Positions 16,259 to 24,652 of a stretch of 64,000 nucleotides of DNA are shown here, piece after piece (position 1 is the stretch's first letter; each line of letters opens with the position of its first letter). The notes below the pieces were generated by a model. It saw nothing but the letters and a program-made list of their open reading frames with translations, was not told where the DNA came from and searched no databases. Location: positions 186,001 to 250,000 of the forward strand of contig CANGYH010000002.1 in assembly GCA_947458545.1 (NCBI GenBank), in the 5' to 3' direction. The translations under genes and the position numbers were made by a program. The DNA comes from Cytophagaceae bacterium (lineage in GTDB: Bacteria; Bacteroidota; Bacteroidia; Cytophagales; Flexibacteraceae).

Positions 16259-19200
16259 ATGGCGCTACGCTCTCTTTTGGCCTTAGTGGCCTTGCTGGCC
16301 ACCACCGCCTGCGGCCTGGCAGACTCTCGCCCCGGCCTCTACAGCCATTGGATGACTGTCGTAGACGACGACCCTGCCAAGGCTACGGCTTCGGTGCCCT
16401 GCTTTATTTCGCCCAACCCGGCCCAGGCCCGCTGGGCAGACTCTGTGCTGGCCACCCTCTCGCTGCAAGAGCGCATCGGGCAGCTCTTCATGGTGGCGGC
16501 TTACAGCAACAAAGGCCCAGAGCACCTTGCCACGCTAGAGGCCCTGGTTACGCAGCAAAAGGTCGGCGGCCTCATCTTCTTCCAGGGCGGGCCCGTGCGG
16601 CAGTTGCGCATCACCAACCGCCTGCAAAGCCTGGCCCAGGTACCGCTGATGATCGGCATAGACGGCGAGTGGGGCCTGCAAATGCGCCTGCAAGACTCTA
16701 CTATCGCCTTCCCCCGCCAGATGACGCTGGGCGCCCACCCAGACGAGACGCTGATCCGCCGCATGGGCCAAGAGGTAGCCCGGCAGTGCCGCCGCATGGG
16801 CATCCACGTCAACTTCGCGCCTGATATTGACATCAACTCCAACCCGGCCAACCCCGTCATCGGGATGCGCTCTTTCGGAGAGAACAAAGAGAACGTGGCC
16901 CTCAAAGGCATGGCCTATGCCGAGGGCATGCAGCGCGGCGGCGTGCTGGCCTGCGCCAAGCACTTCCCCGGCCATGGCGACACGGATGCCGACTCGCACT
17001 TTGCCCTGCCGCTCATCAAGCACACGGCCAAGCGCATCGAGGAGATGGAGCTATACCCCTTCCGCCGCCTGGTGGCAGACTCCGTCGGCACCATCATGGT
17101 GGCCCACCTGCAGATCCCGGCGCTAGAGAAGAGCGGCAAGCCCAGCACCCTCAGCCGCCACATCGTCACCACCATGCTGCGCAAGCAGATGGGCTTCGGC
17201 GGCCTCATCTTCACCGATGCCCTCAACATGAAGGGTGCCGCCACCTTCGCCCCACCCGGCGAGTTGGAGGTAGCCGCCCTGCAGGCCGGTAACGACGTCC
17301 TCCTCTTCCCCGAGGATGTACCCCGCGCCATCGAGGCCATTACCCGTGCCATCAACAGCAAGAAGATCAAGGCCGAGGAGCTAGACGAGCACGTGCGCCG
17401 CATTCTGCTGGCCAAGTGGTGGGCTGGCCTGGCCACCAAACCCGCCCCCCTGCCCGAGCAAAACCTCTACCAAGACCTGGTGAACCCCTCCGTCCGGGCC
17501 CTGGTCAATGCCTGCTACCGGGCCTCCATCACGTTTGTGCAAGACACCCGCCGCCTGCTGCCCTTCCGCAACCTGGATACCATGGAGTTTGCCTCCATCT
17601 CTGTCGGAGACGGGGCCTCAAACGTCTTCACCCGGCAACTGGCCAAGTATGCCAAGTTCGACCAGTTCAGCCTAGGAGCCCAGGCCAACCGGGCAGACAT
17701 GGATGCGCTCGAAGCCCGCCTGGCAGCCCTGCCCGGCCTGCGCCGCACCGTGGTGGTGGGCCTGCATAAAATCACCAGCAAAGACAAGACGACCTACGGC
17801 CTCAGCCCCGACCTGCTGCCCTGGCTCACGCACCTGGCCACCAAGCATAAGGTGGTAGTGGTGGCCTTCGGCAACCCATACGCCCTCAAGCAGTTGCACA
17901 GTCTGCCCGCCCTGGTCTGCGCCTACGAGAACGAGGCCCCGGCCCAGTCAGAAGCTGCCCAGGCCCTGTTTGGGGCAGGGGCCACCGGTGGGCGCTTGCC
18001 CATATCGCTGACGATGGCCCTGCCCGAGGGCAGCCTGCAGTTCCGCCCCGATGCCCGCCGCCTCGGCTTCGGCGAGCCCGAGGAGGTGGGGCTAGACAGC
18101 CGCCGCCTGGCCCGGCTAGATACCATGGCCGCCTACATCACCAGCACCGGCATTGCCCCTGGTTGCCAGTTGGTAGTAGCCCGCAAGGGCAAAGTCATCT
18201 ACCAGCGGGCGTTTGGGCAGATGGTCTACCCCAATCCCCAAGACAGCCTACAGCGCCCAGAGCCCGTTACCGACAGCACCCTCTACGACATTGCCTCCAT
18301 CACCAAGGTTGCAGGCACCCTGCAGGCCATCATGTTTCTGCAAGAGCGGGGTGTGCTAGACCTTACCCAACCCCTCAAAACCTATCTGCCAGAGCTGGCC
18401 GGCACCAACAAAGGAGACCTCATCGTGGCCGACATCCTGGCCCATCAGGCCGGGCTGGTGCCCACACTGCCCCACTGGGAGCGCACCAAGCTGCGCGGCA
18501 CCATCGGGCAAATAGCTGGCCCACCCACCTCTGCCGAGGCACCTGAGGTCAGCCTACAACCAACCCTGCCCAAGCCCGAGCCCCTGCCCGGCACCCGCCT
18601 CTCAGACCTGTTCTACTGCACAGACAGAGACACCTGCTGGTACGACAAAGAGGTAGCCCCAGGCCTCTTTGCCATGCGCACCATCGAAGACACCCTCTGG
18701 AAGTGGACCGTGCGCTCGCCCCTAGCCCCCAAAAACAAACGCGGCAGCTACGACTATGTCTATTCAGACGTAGGCTTCTACCTCCTCAAGCGGCTGGCAG
18801 AGCAATTGCTCAATCAGCCGCTTGATGCTTTCCTCGCCCAGAACTTTTACAACCCCCTGGGCCTCCAGACAATGGGCTACCGCCCCCTGGAGCGTTTCTC
18901 CGCCGCACAAATTGCCCCCACAGAAGACGACAAGACCTTCCGCCAGCGCCTCATCCGCGGCACCGTGCACGACCCTGGCGCCGCCATCCTCGGTGGGGTA
19001 GGGGGGCATGCGGGCCTCTTCTCTAATGCGCTAGACCTTGCCATCCTCATGCAGATGAACCTGCAAGACGGCCAGTACGGCGGCGGCCAATACTTCTTGC
19101 CGCAGACGCTGCCCTACTTTACCCAGCGCCACTTTGCCCGCAACCGCCGCGGCCTCGGCTGGGATAAGCCCACCACCGGCGGCGGCGGCCCCACCAGCAA

Positions 19201-19414
19201 GCTGGCCAGCCCGCTCACCTTTGGCCACACCGGCTTCACCGGCACCTGCGCCTGGGCAGACCCCAAGGCCGAGCTCGTCTTTGTCTTCCTCTCAAACCGC
19301 GTCTATCCCGATGCCGAGAACAAAAAGCTCATAAACGAGAACATCCGTCCCCGCCTGCAAGACATCGTCTATCGCGCCATTATAGACACCAACCTGCTGG
19401 CCGCCAACAACTAA
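16259..19414 (+). CDS. NagZ-like glycoside hydrolase family 3 fused to a serine hydrolase (beta-lactamase fold)
   Basis: The 1051-residue protein starts with a signal sequence (LLALVALLATTAC). Residues of about 45-600 form a GH3 module with the NagZ-type loop KHFPGHGDTDADSH and the nucleophile Asp320 in IFTDALNMKG, which predicts beta-N-acetylhexosaminidase activity on murein fragments. From about residue 615 a class C beta-lactamase/penicillin-binding-type domain follows: Ser680-x-x-Lys in ASITKV, Tyr835-Ser-Asp in the place of the usual YxN, and HTGFTGT in the place of KTG. Such fusions occur in Bacteroidota. The cysteine in the signal region lacks a good lipobox, so lipid anchoring is unsure. 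The role is probably in cell-wall turnover in the periplasm. Confidence 0.88.
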   Translation: MALRSLLALVALLATTACGLADSRPGLYSHWMTVVDDDPAKATASVPCFISPNPAQARWADSVLATLSLQERIGQLFMVAAYSNKGPEHLATLEALVTQQKVGGLIFFQGGPVRQLRITNRLQSLAQVPLMIGIDGEWGLQMRLQDSTIAFPRQMTLGAHPDETLIRRMGQEVARQCRRMGIHVNFAPDIDINSNPANPVIGMRSFGENKENVALKGMAYAEGMQRGGVLACAKHFPGHGDTDADSHFALPLIKHTAKRIEEMELYPFRRLVADSVGTIMVAHLQIPALEKSGKPSTLSRHIVTTMLRKQMGFGGLIFTDALNMKGAATFAPPGELEVAALQAGNDVLLFPEDVPRAIEAITRAINSKKIKAEELDEHVRRILLAKWWAGLATKPAPLPEQNLYQDLVNPSVRALVNACYRASITFVQDTRRLLPFRNLDTMEFASISVGDGASNVFTRQLAKYAKFDQFSLGAQANRADMDALEARLAALPGLRRTVVVGLHKITSKDKTTYGLSPDLLPWLTHLATKHKVVVVAFGNPYALKQLHSLPALVCAYENEAPAQSEAAQALFGAGATGGRLPISLTMALPEGSLQFRPDARRLGFGEPEEVGLDSRRLARLDTMAAYITSTGIAPGCQLVVARKGKVIYQRAFGQMVYPNPQDSLQRPEPVTDSTLYDIASITKVAGTLQAIMFLQERGVLDLTQPLKTYLPELAGTNKGDLIVADILAHQAGLVPTLPHWERTKLRGTIGQIAGPPTSAEAPEVSLQPTLPKPEPLPGTRLSDLFYCTDRDTCWYDKEVAPGLFAMRTIEDTLWKWTVRSPLAPKNKRGSYDYVYSDVGFYLLKRLAEQLLNQPLDAFLAQNFYNPLGLQTMGYRPLERFSAAQIAPTEDDKTFRQRLIRGTVHDPGAAILGGVGGHAGLFSNALDLAILMQMNLQDGQYGGGQYFLPQTLPYFTQRHFARNRRGLGWDKPTTGGGGPTSKLASPLTFGHTGFTGTCAWADPKAELVFVFLSNRVYPDAENKKLINENIRPRLQDIVYRAIIDTNLLAANN

Positions 19415-19424
19415 GGCAGGCACT

Positions 19425-20324
19425 CTAGCCCATCCGGGCGCGCTTGGCCAGATAGGCCTGCAGCACCGGGTTTACACCGCGCTCTACGTCTGCCTCGATA
19501 AAGTCAATCCGGTTCTGGGCGCAGCGCAGGCGCAGCTTGTGGCGGTCTTCTGCCACAGCAGCCTGATAAGCCTTGCGAATCTGATACGGGTCAACATCCA
19601 GCGTCCGGCCGCTTTCAGCATCTACCAGCCGGGTAGGGCGGTCGGGCAGGTCGAGTTGTAGCTCCAGTGGAGCATACAGCGTGTGGAAAACCAGCACCTC
19701 GTGCTTGTTGTGGCGCAGGTGCTGCAGTGCCTCAAATACCGCATCGGCATTCTCAGTCTGCAACATGTCTGACAGTACCACCACCAGCGCACGTTGGCCC
19801 AGCGTATCGGCCAGCGTATGCAGGGGCCCGGCCACATCCGTTTTGCCCGATGCCGGAGCCGGTGCCTGCGCAAACCTATCCAAAATCGAGAACAGCCCCT
19901 GCATATGCTGCGCCGTAGAGCGTATCCGCGTCTGCTCGCGCAGTTGGTCGTCAAACACGGCCAGGCCTACGGCGTCGCGCTGCCGGTGCAGCATCCAGGC
20001 CAGGCAGGCCGCCGCCAGGGCCGCAAACTGCACCTTCTGGTGCCCCGGCCGCGGAAAGTACATCGAGGCCGACACATCAACCGCCAGCACGGCCCGCAGG
20101 TTTGTTTCTTCCTCGTAGCGTCGGCTGTAAAGGCGGTCAGTCCGGCCAAAGAGCTTCCAGTCAATATGCCGCAGGCTCTCGCCAGGGTTATAAGCCTTAT
20201 GCTCTGCAAACTCTACCGAAAAGCCATGGTACGGGCTCTTGTGCAACCCCGTAATAAACCCATCTACCAAGCCCCGGGCCCGCAGTTCCAGATTGTCGTA
20301 CGCGTGGATGGCAGATAGATCCAT
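19425..20324 (-). CDS. DUF58 domain protein (second copy)
   Basis: The 299-residue protein starts MDLSAIHAYDNLELRARGLV and carries the DUF58 core 'FAEHKAYNPGESLRHIDWKLFGRTDRLY', then the VWA-like part with the metal-site motif DVSASMYF and 'VVVLSDMLQTENADAVFEALQHL'. It differs from the copy at 7060 and has no MoxR gene beside it. A longer frame to 20405 would translate a G/C-run repeat into a Pro-rich tail and is rejected. The gene ends 10 bases from the convergent fusion gene and lies downstream of the DUF4340 gene on the same strand, perhaps in one transcript. Confidence 0.88.
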   Translation of the reverse strand: MDLSAIHAYDNLELRARGLVDGFITGLHKSPYHGFSVEFAEHKAYNPGESLRHIDWKLFGRTDRLYSRRYEEETNLRAVLAVDVSASMYFPRPGHQKVQFAALAAACLAWMLHRQRDAVGLAVFDDQLREQTRIRSTAQHMQGLFSILDRFAQAPAPASGKTDVAGPLHTLADTLGQRALVVVLSDMLQTENADAVFEALQHLRHNKHEVLVFHTLYAPLELQLDLPDRPTRLVDAESGRTLDVDPYQIRKAYQAAVAEDRHKLRLRCAQNRIDFIEADVERGVNPVLQAYLAKRARMG

Positions 20325-20339
20325 AAGAGAAAGAAGTTT

Positions 20340-20402
20340 AACACTCCCCCTCTCCCCAATAGGGGGAGAAGGGGATGGGGGGGTGAGGGGGTACTCCCCG
20401 CG
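20340..20402. repeat. G/C-run dyad (module D copy)
   Basis: A C/T run ending CTCTCCCC and the G/A run GGGGGAGAAGGGG face each other around a short AATA centre, followed by GGGGGGTGAGGGGG. This is the same composition as module D elsewhere. It lies in the 108-base space between the DUF4340 and DUF58 genes and would be part of their transcript. Confidence 0.5.
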
Positions 20403-20432
20403 CACAGTGGGCTACAGGTTACTGAGTCCCCC

Positions 20433-21407
20433 CTACGCCCCCGGCTTCGCATAAAACGACCGAGGCCGCAAAAGTTGCAGGTAGTTTTGAGGTTGCAGCG
20501 TTACGTACCAGTTTTTGTCTGCCACCAGCCCCGGCATACGGTCTAGCGAGTCCAGCGTTAGCCGGCCCGTCAGCGGGGGTTGGTAGAGGCGCAGCTCATG
20601 GCTCCGCGCAGGGCTCTTGTCTTTAACCGTTACGATGGCATACGGCAACGCCTGCTTGAGCGAGTCGCGGATGCGGACATTGTCAAAATAGTCTTCGATA
20701 AAGATGGCGTTAAAGGCCATGGCCAAGGCTACCACACGGCTGGTATCCATGCGCTCCACGCCCGTCATGCTGAAGTTGCGGCCGTTCAGCACCAGCTCCA
20801 CATCATCAGCAGGCCGGGCCGGAAAAGCAATCTGCACCCGCTCCAGCGCAGCTGGCGTAGAGGCAAACAGCCGCTTGTTACGCCAGTTTAGCCCATCTAC
20901 CACAAAGCGCGCCCCTACAAAGCCCTGCCAGTTGGCCACATGCAGCACCACAGGCTCTTCAGAGCCCTCCAGCAGTCCGTAGCTGCCCTGCCCCTCGTCG
21001 GTAGAGGCATTGCTGATGAAGTAGGTGATGGCATGCTCGCCCTGCCGGTACACATCTACCCGCGTGTTCTCAGTAGCCATCTGTTTGATGACAATCTCGC
21101 GCTCGGCACGGGTGCAGGGGCGCTTCACCTTTATCTCGCCGATGGTCATCAGCAATTGTTGGACTATGGCGGGGGCAATCTGTTCTCCGCCATCTAGCAC
21201 CCAGCCGTCTGCCCGTCGGGCTGCGGTGTGGCGGCCCTTCATCCGGCTCGTCAAGATGATGCTGTCAATCCGAGCGGTGTCTGCCACGGCAAACACCTGG
21301 TTCATGGCCGGGCCGCTGGCTTTCTTGCCTCGGGCATACCACACATAAGCGGCACCCGCGGCCAGGGCCAGGGCAGCCAGTATCAGTAGTAAGTTCTTGT
21401 TTTTCAT
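20433..21407 (-). CDS. DUF4340 domain protein, membrane anchored
   Basis: The 324-residue protein has an N-terminal membrane anchor (NLLLILAALALAAGAAYVWY) and a long periplasmic part that follows the DUF4340 pattern: 'FAVADTARIDSIILTSR', 'GWVLDGGEQIAPAIVQQLL', 'EIKVKRPCTRAEREIVIKQM', 'TRVDVYRQGEHAITYFIS' and 'QGFVGARFVVDGLNWRNKRL'. DUF4340 proteins are often encoded near ABC-type gliding or export components, but none is visible here. The neighbours on the same strand are DUF58 (downstream) and DUF4834 (upstream). The start at 21407 places the anchor at the N-terminus; the in-frame start at 21443 is less likely. Confidence 0.82.
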   Translation of the reverse strand: MKNKNLLLILAALALAAGAAYVWYARGKKASGPAMNQVFAVADTARIDSIILTSRMKGRHTAARRADGWVLDGGEQIAPAIVQQLLMTIGEIKVKRPCTRAEREIVIKQMATENTRVDVYRQGEHAITYFISNASTDEGQGSYGLLEGSEEPVVLHVANWQGFVGARFVVDGLNWRNKRLFASTPAALERVQIAFPARPADDVELVLNGRNFSMTGVERMDTSRVVALAMAFNAIFIEDYFDNVRIRDSLKQALPYAIVTVKDKSPARSHELRLYQPPLTGRLTLDSLDRMPGLVADKNWYVTLQPQNYLQLLRPRSFYAKPGA

Positions 21408-21476
21408 GTAGATAAGCCTCGCACACTGTAGGGGCAATGGCATATAAGGCAGACTTGGGCAGGGCTTTGTGTGGGG

Positions 21477-21704
21477 TTACTTCACCTCTTCAAAGTCCAC
21501 ATAGTCGCCGTCCAGGCGGTCTGTCATGGGGCGTTGCCTGCCACCGGCTTGTTTAGACTGCGCCTGAGGCCGTGGTGCATAGCCTGCACCCCGCCTCGCA
21601 TTAATCTGAAACCCCGCCGACCGCAAGAACAGCCGGATCACAAACCCCGCCAGCTTGAAAGACAGCCACAAGACCAGAATCGTTACAAAAATAAATTTGA
21701 GCAT
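21477..21704 (-). CDS. DUF4834 family small membrane protein
   Basis: The 75-residue protein has one N-terminal membrane segment (LKFIFVTILVLWLSFKLAGFVIRLFL) followed by a basic, Gln/Arg-rich cytoplasmic tail that ends 'GDYVDFEEVK'. This layout, including the acidic end, is that of the DUF4834 family, which is restricted to Bacteroidota. Its function is unknown. An upstream start at 21737 would add 11 residues ahead of the membrane segment and is less likely. Confidence 0.75.
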   Translation of the reverse strand: MLKFIFVTILVLWLSFKLAGFVIRLFLRSAGFQINARRGAGYAPRPQAQSKQAGGRQRPMTDRLDGDYVDFEEVK

Positions 21705-21829
21705 GTGCGCAGCGCTTGCCTGCCAAGGCCATACCAAAACGGTAAGTCCCTTCGAAAGGCATCCAGGTCTATCTAGCCTACAAACCTAAGGCCAAAGCGA
21801 TTGGTTTGCCTAGCCTGCCAGGCTACCCA

Positions 21830-24568
21830 CTATGGCCCCTGCACTACCAGGCGCATTTGGTTGCCCTGCTCGTCGCGTAATACATACAGGCCCGGCGGCA
21901 GCAGCGGCAATTGCCAGGTATGTTGCCCTGCCTCAAACCGTTTTTGGGCCACGGTGGCCCCTGTCAGTGCATAGAGTGTCAGGTCGGCAGGATAGGGTAG
22001 GGTCAGCGTCAATTGGTCTTGCACAGGTACCGGCCGCACCTGCCACCTAGGCACGCCTGTAAGGGTCCCGTCTTCTACTGCCGTTATACGCCCATACAAG
22101 CGCTGCGCCGCCTGGGCCCTGCCCACCAGCGTGGCAGAGTCGTGGGCAAAGACAACGGCCACGGCCACGGTAACGCTATCGCCCGGGCGCAGCGTCAGGG
22201 GGCCAAGCATCACCATCTGGCTCAGGTCTGTGCGGGCCGGCGGAAGCCTTTGCACATAGGTGGTGCCAGAGCGGAGCAGGGCGGCCTTTTCGCCATCCGT
22301 CCACCCATCATTAATGGAGGGCTGGGCAGACGTGCTCAGGTTCTCTAACGCAGCAGCCCCAGCGGTTGCCCCGGCCAACGGCAGCATACCATACCAAGGC
22401 CCCCGCCTGCTATACCCGATGCCCGGCACACCTGCACGCTGCCATATCATGCGCAAGGCACTGTTGTAGCCTGCCACGTCCTGCATCCCTGCCGAGGCTA
22501 TGTCCCAGTCTATCCATTGCCCAAAGTGGGCCTCCCGCAGCATGCGCCGGCCACGGTTTATGAGTATGGCCTGCGTCAAAAGGATGTTGCTGTCTGCCGC
22601 TACGGTGCCAGCGCCCTGCCGTATGCGCATCTGCAGGCCACGCCCTACGGCACTGCCGCTGTCAGACAGCAACGCCTCCGTCCGCCAGATGGCTCCGGCG
22701 GGCAAAAGCCGCACCTGCGCCCTGGCCCGAAAGTCCTGGCTCTGCACCCCAGGCTGGCTCCGTACGGCTGAGTATGCCGTATCTCCGGCCAGGCCCAGTA
22801 AAAAGCCACCCTCGTAAAAGTGGCCACGGTTGCGGTAATTGATGCCCAGCCCCCGGCTGGTGAAAGTACCCAGATGCCCCAGGCGGCCATTGCTGGTGCT
22901 GGTGGTGGCAAAGTGGGGTGCCGTCCAATCTACCGTCGTGGGCGAGACCAGCACCACACGGTTTTCGGCAAAGCCATAGGCACTGTCCAAAAAGGCAAAA
23001 CGCAGCACCATAGAGAGGTTATCAGGCGCATTGGCAGGCAGCCGCAGCCCGACGGTCAGCGTCCGCGTCTCGCCCGTACGCATCCGCGCCAGCGAGATAC
23101 CCACCCGGTAGCTGCCATAACCCGGGTTTAGGCACGTGACCCACAGGCGGGCCTGGCGGGTGGCCCCAGCCAGCACATTGCGTACCGTAAAGCGAACCCT
23201 AATCGAGTCTGCCGGGCCCCGCAGGCTAAAGCCGGCCAGCGTCAGCGGCTCGGGCTGGTTTACCCGGAAGCCCGGGCCGCGGTACCGTAGCGCACGATCT
23301 ACGCGCAGGGCACCGGCCCCCAACTGCTGGCCCAGCCCGGCATGGGCCGGCAAGCCCAGCATGGTCGTATCTGCCGAGGCAAGCAGCCGTGTGGCTATCT
23401 GGTCTGCCGTGGCGCGTTTGTGGTAGGCCCATACCAGCGCCGCCGCGCCCGCCACCACGGGCGTAGCCATGCTGGTGCCGCTGCGCACGGCGTAGGCGCT
23501 GCCAAACTCGGTAGAATATATGCCGCTGCCCGGGGCACACAGGCTGGTAAAAAAGCCATAGTTAGAAAAGCCGCTGCGCACCCGGTTGCCATCTATGCTG
23601 GCTATGCCCAGCACCCCCGGCAGATGGGCCGGGTAAAACGGACCGCTGTTGTTGCCGTTGCCTGCCCCGGCCACCACCAGGCAGCCCCTGGCCTGGCAAT
23701 ACGCCACGGCATCGGCTCCCAAAAAGGGATAGTCGCTCTGTCCGAAAGAGCAGTTAATAACCTTGGCCCCTTTGTCTGCCGCCAGCACCATGCCTTCGTA
23801 GGCTTTGTAAAGGGTTGTCTTGTTGTTGGCCGAGGCTTTTATGGCCAAATAGCGGGTATTGAAGCCCACGCCTGCAATACCTACCCGGTTGTTGGTAGCC
23901 GCCGTCGCAATCCCTGTTACATGGACGCCATGCCCGGCGCCTCCGCCGCTGCCTGCCGAGGCTTCTCCGTCTGGGGCCATGTTGAGGTAATCTGCCCCGG
24001 CCAGGTCTGTGCCCAGGCGATTATCCACCACGCCGTCGCGGTCGTCGTCTAAGCCATTGAGCGGCTCGCGGCGGTTGAGCCATACATTGCCTTGCAAGTC
24101 TGGGTGGCCAGGGTCAATTCCCGTATCTACTACGCCGATATAGACTGTCGTGTCGCCACGGGTGCTGTCCCAGGCAGCCAGTGCGCCCGTGGCATTCAGG
24201 TGCGGTTGCTGCACCAGATCCGGATCGTTGGGCGTCAGGATGGGTTCGGGGTAGGTTGCCAGCTCGGCTACCTCTATCCACTTGGCTGCTTGCAGGTAAG
24301 GCAGGGTTCGCGCTGCGTCTTTCTTGCTAGGCAGGTATAGCTGGTACCACCGCCCCAGCCGCGAGGTATCGGCATGGTGCGGAAAAATCCGCACGGCCTT
24401 GGCTGCATCTCCACCGGGCACCGCGCTGGCCTGGTACAGCGCCGGGCCGGGCACAAACCCCACCCGCACCCTGAAACGTACCGCTGCCTCTGGATCCTGG
24501 CCCCGGGCCTCCATAGGGAGGGCCACAACGGCCAACAAGGCCCAGACCAGCCAGCGCAGATTTTTCAA
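21830..24568 (-). CDS. Subtilisin-like serine protease (S8) with T9SS sorting domain
   Basis: The 912-residue protein starts at a TTG (24568) giving M-KNLRWLVWALLAVVALPMEA, a signal peptide; no ATG precedes it in frame. The S8 catalytic triad is complete: Asp148 in VVDTGID, His213 in GHGVHVTG and Ser366 in SGTSMATP. A calcium-type loop 'GLDDDRDGVVDN' follows the Asp. After about residue 430 come beta-rich domains, and the last 80 residues form a type A T9SS domain (VRPVPVQDQLTLTL, LTLYALTGATVAQKRF, LPPGLYVLRD). It should be exported by T9SS, cleaved by PorU and displayed or released as a protease. Confidence 0.9.
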   Translation of the reverse strand: MKNLRWLVWALLAVVALPMEARGQDPEAAVRFRVRVGFVPGPALYQASAVPGGDAAKAVRIFPHHADTSRLGRWYQLYLPSKKDAARTLPYLQAAKWIEVAELATYPEPILTPNDPDLVQQPHLNATGALAAWDSTRGDTTVYIGVVDTGIDPGHPDLQGNVWLNRREPLNGLDDDRDGVVDNRLGTDLAGADYLNMAPDGEASAGSGGGAGHGVHVTGIATAATNNRVGIAGVGFNTRYLAIKASANNKTTLYKAYEGMVLAADKGAKVINCSFGQSDYPFLGADAVAYCQARGCLVVAGAGNGNNSGPFYPAHLPGVLGIASIDGNRVRSGFSNYGFFTSLCAPGSGIYSTEFGSAYAVRSGTSMATPVVAGAAALVWAYHKRATADQIATRLLASADTTMLGLPAHAGLGQQLGAGALRVDRALRYRGPGFRVNQPEPLTLAGFSLRGPADSIRVRFTVRNVLAGATRQARLWVTCLNPGYGSYRVGISLARMRTGETRTLTVGLRLPANAPDNLSMVLRFAFLDSAYGFAENRVVLVSPTTVDWTAPHFATTSTSNGRLGHLGTFTSRGLGINYRNRGHFYEGGFLLGLAGDTAYSAVRSQPGVQSQDFRARAQVRLLPAGAIWRTEALLSDSGSAVGRGLQMRIRQGAGTVAADSNILLTQAILINRGRRMLREAHFGQWIDWDIASAGMQDVAGYNSALRMIWQRAGVPGIGYSRRGPWYGMLPLAGATAGAAALENLSTSAQPSINDGWTDGEKAALLRSGTTYVQRLPPARTDLSQMVMLGPLTLRPGDSVTVAVAVVFAHDSATLVGRAQAAQRLYGRITAVEDGTLTGVPRWQVRPVPVQDQLTLTLPYPADLTLYALTGATVAQKRFEAGQHTWQLPLLPPGLYVLRDEQGNQMRLVVQGP

Positions 24569-24652
24569 AGTGAGATTTGTTACGGAACGATGCCGAAGGT
24601 ACAACGCACATGGGCATGGTGCCAAAAACCGTCCGCCGCGGGCTTGTTGGGC

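Noticed and set aside
19425-20405. N-terminal extension of the second DUF58 protein to 20405
   Set aside because: The added residues translate a G/C-run repeat into a Pro-rich string; the ATG at 20324 gives the normal start.
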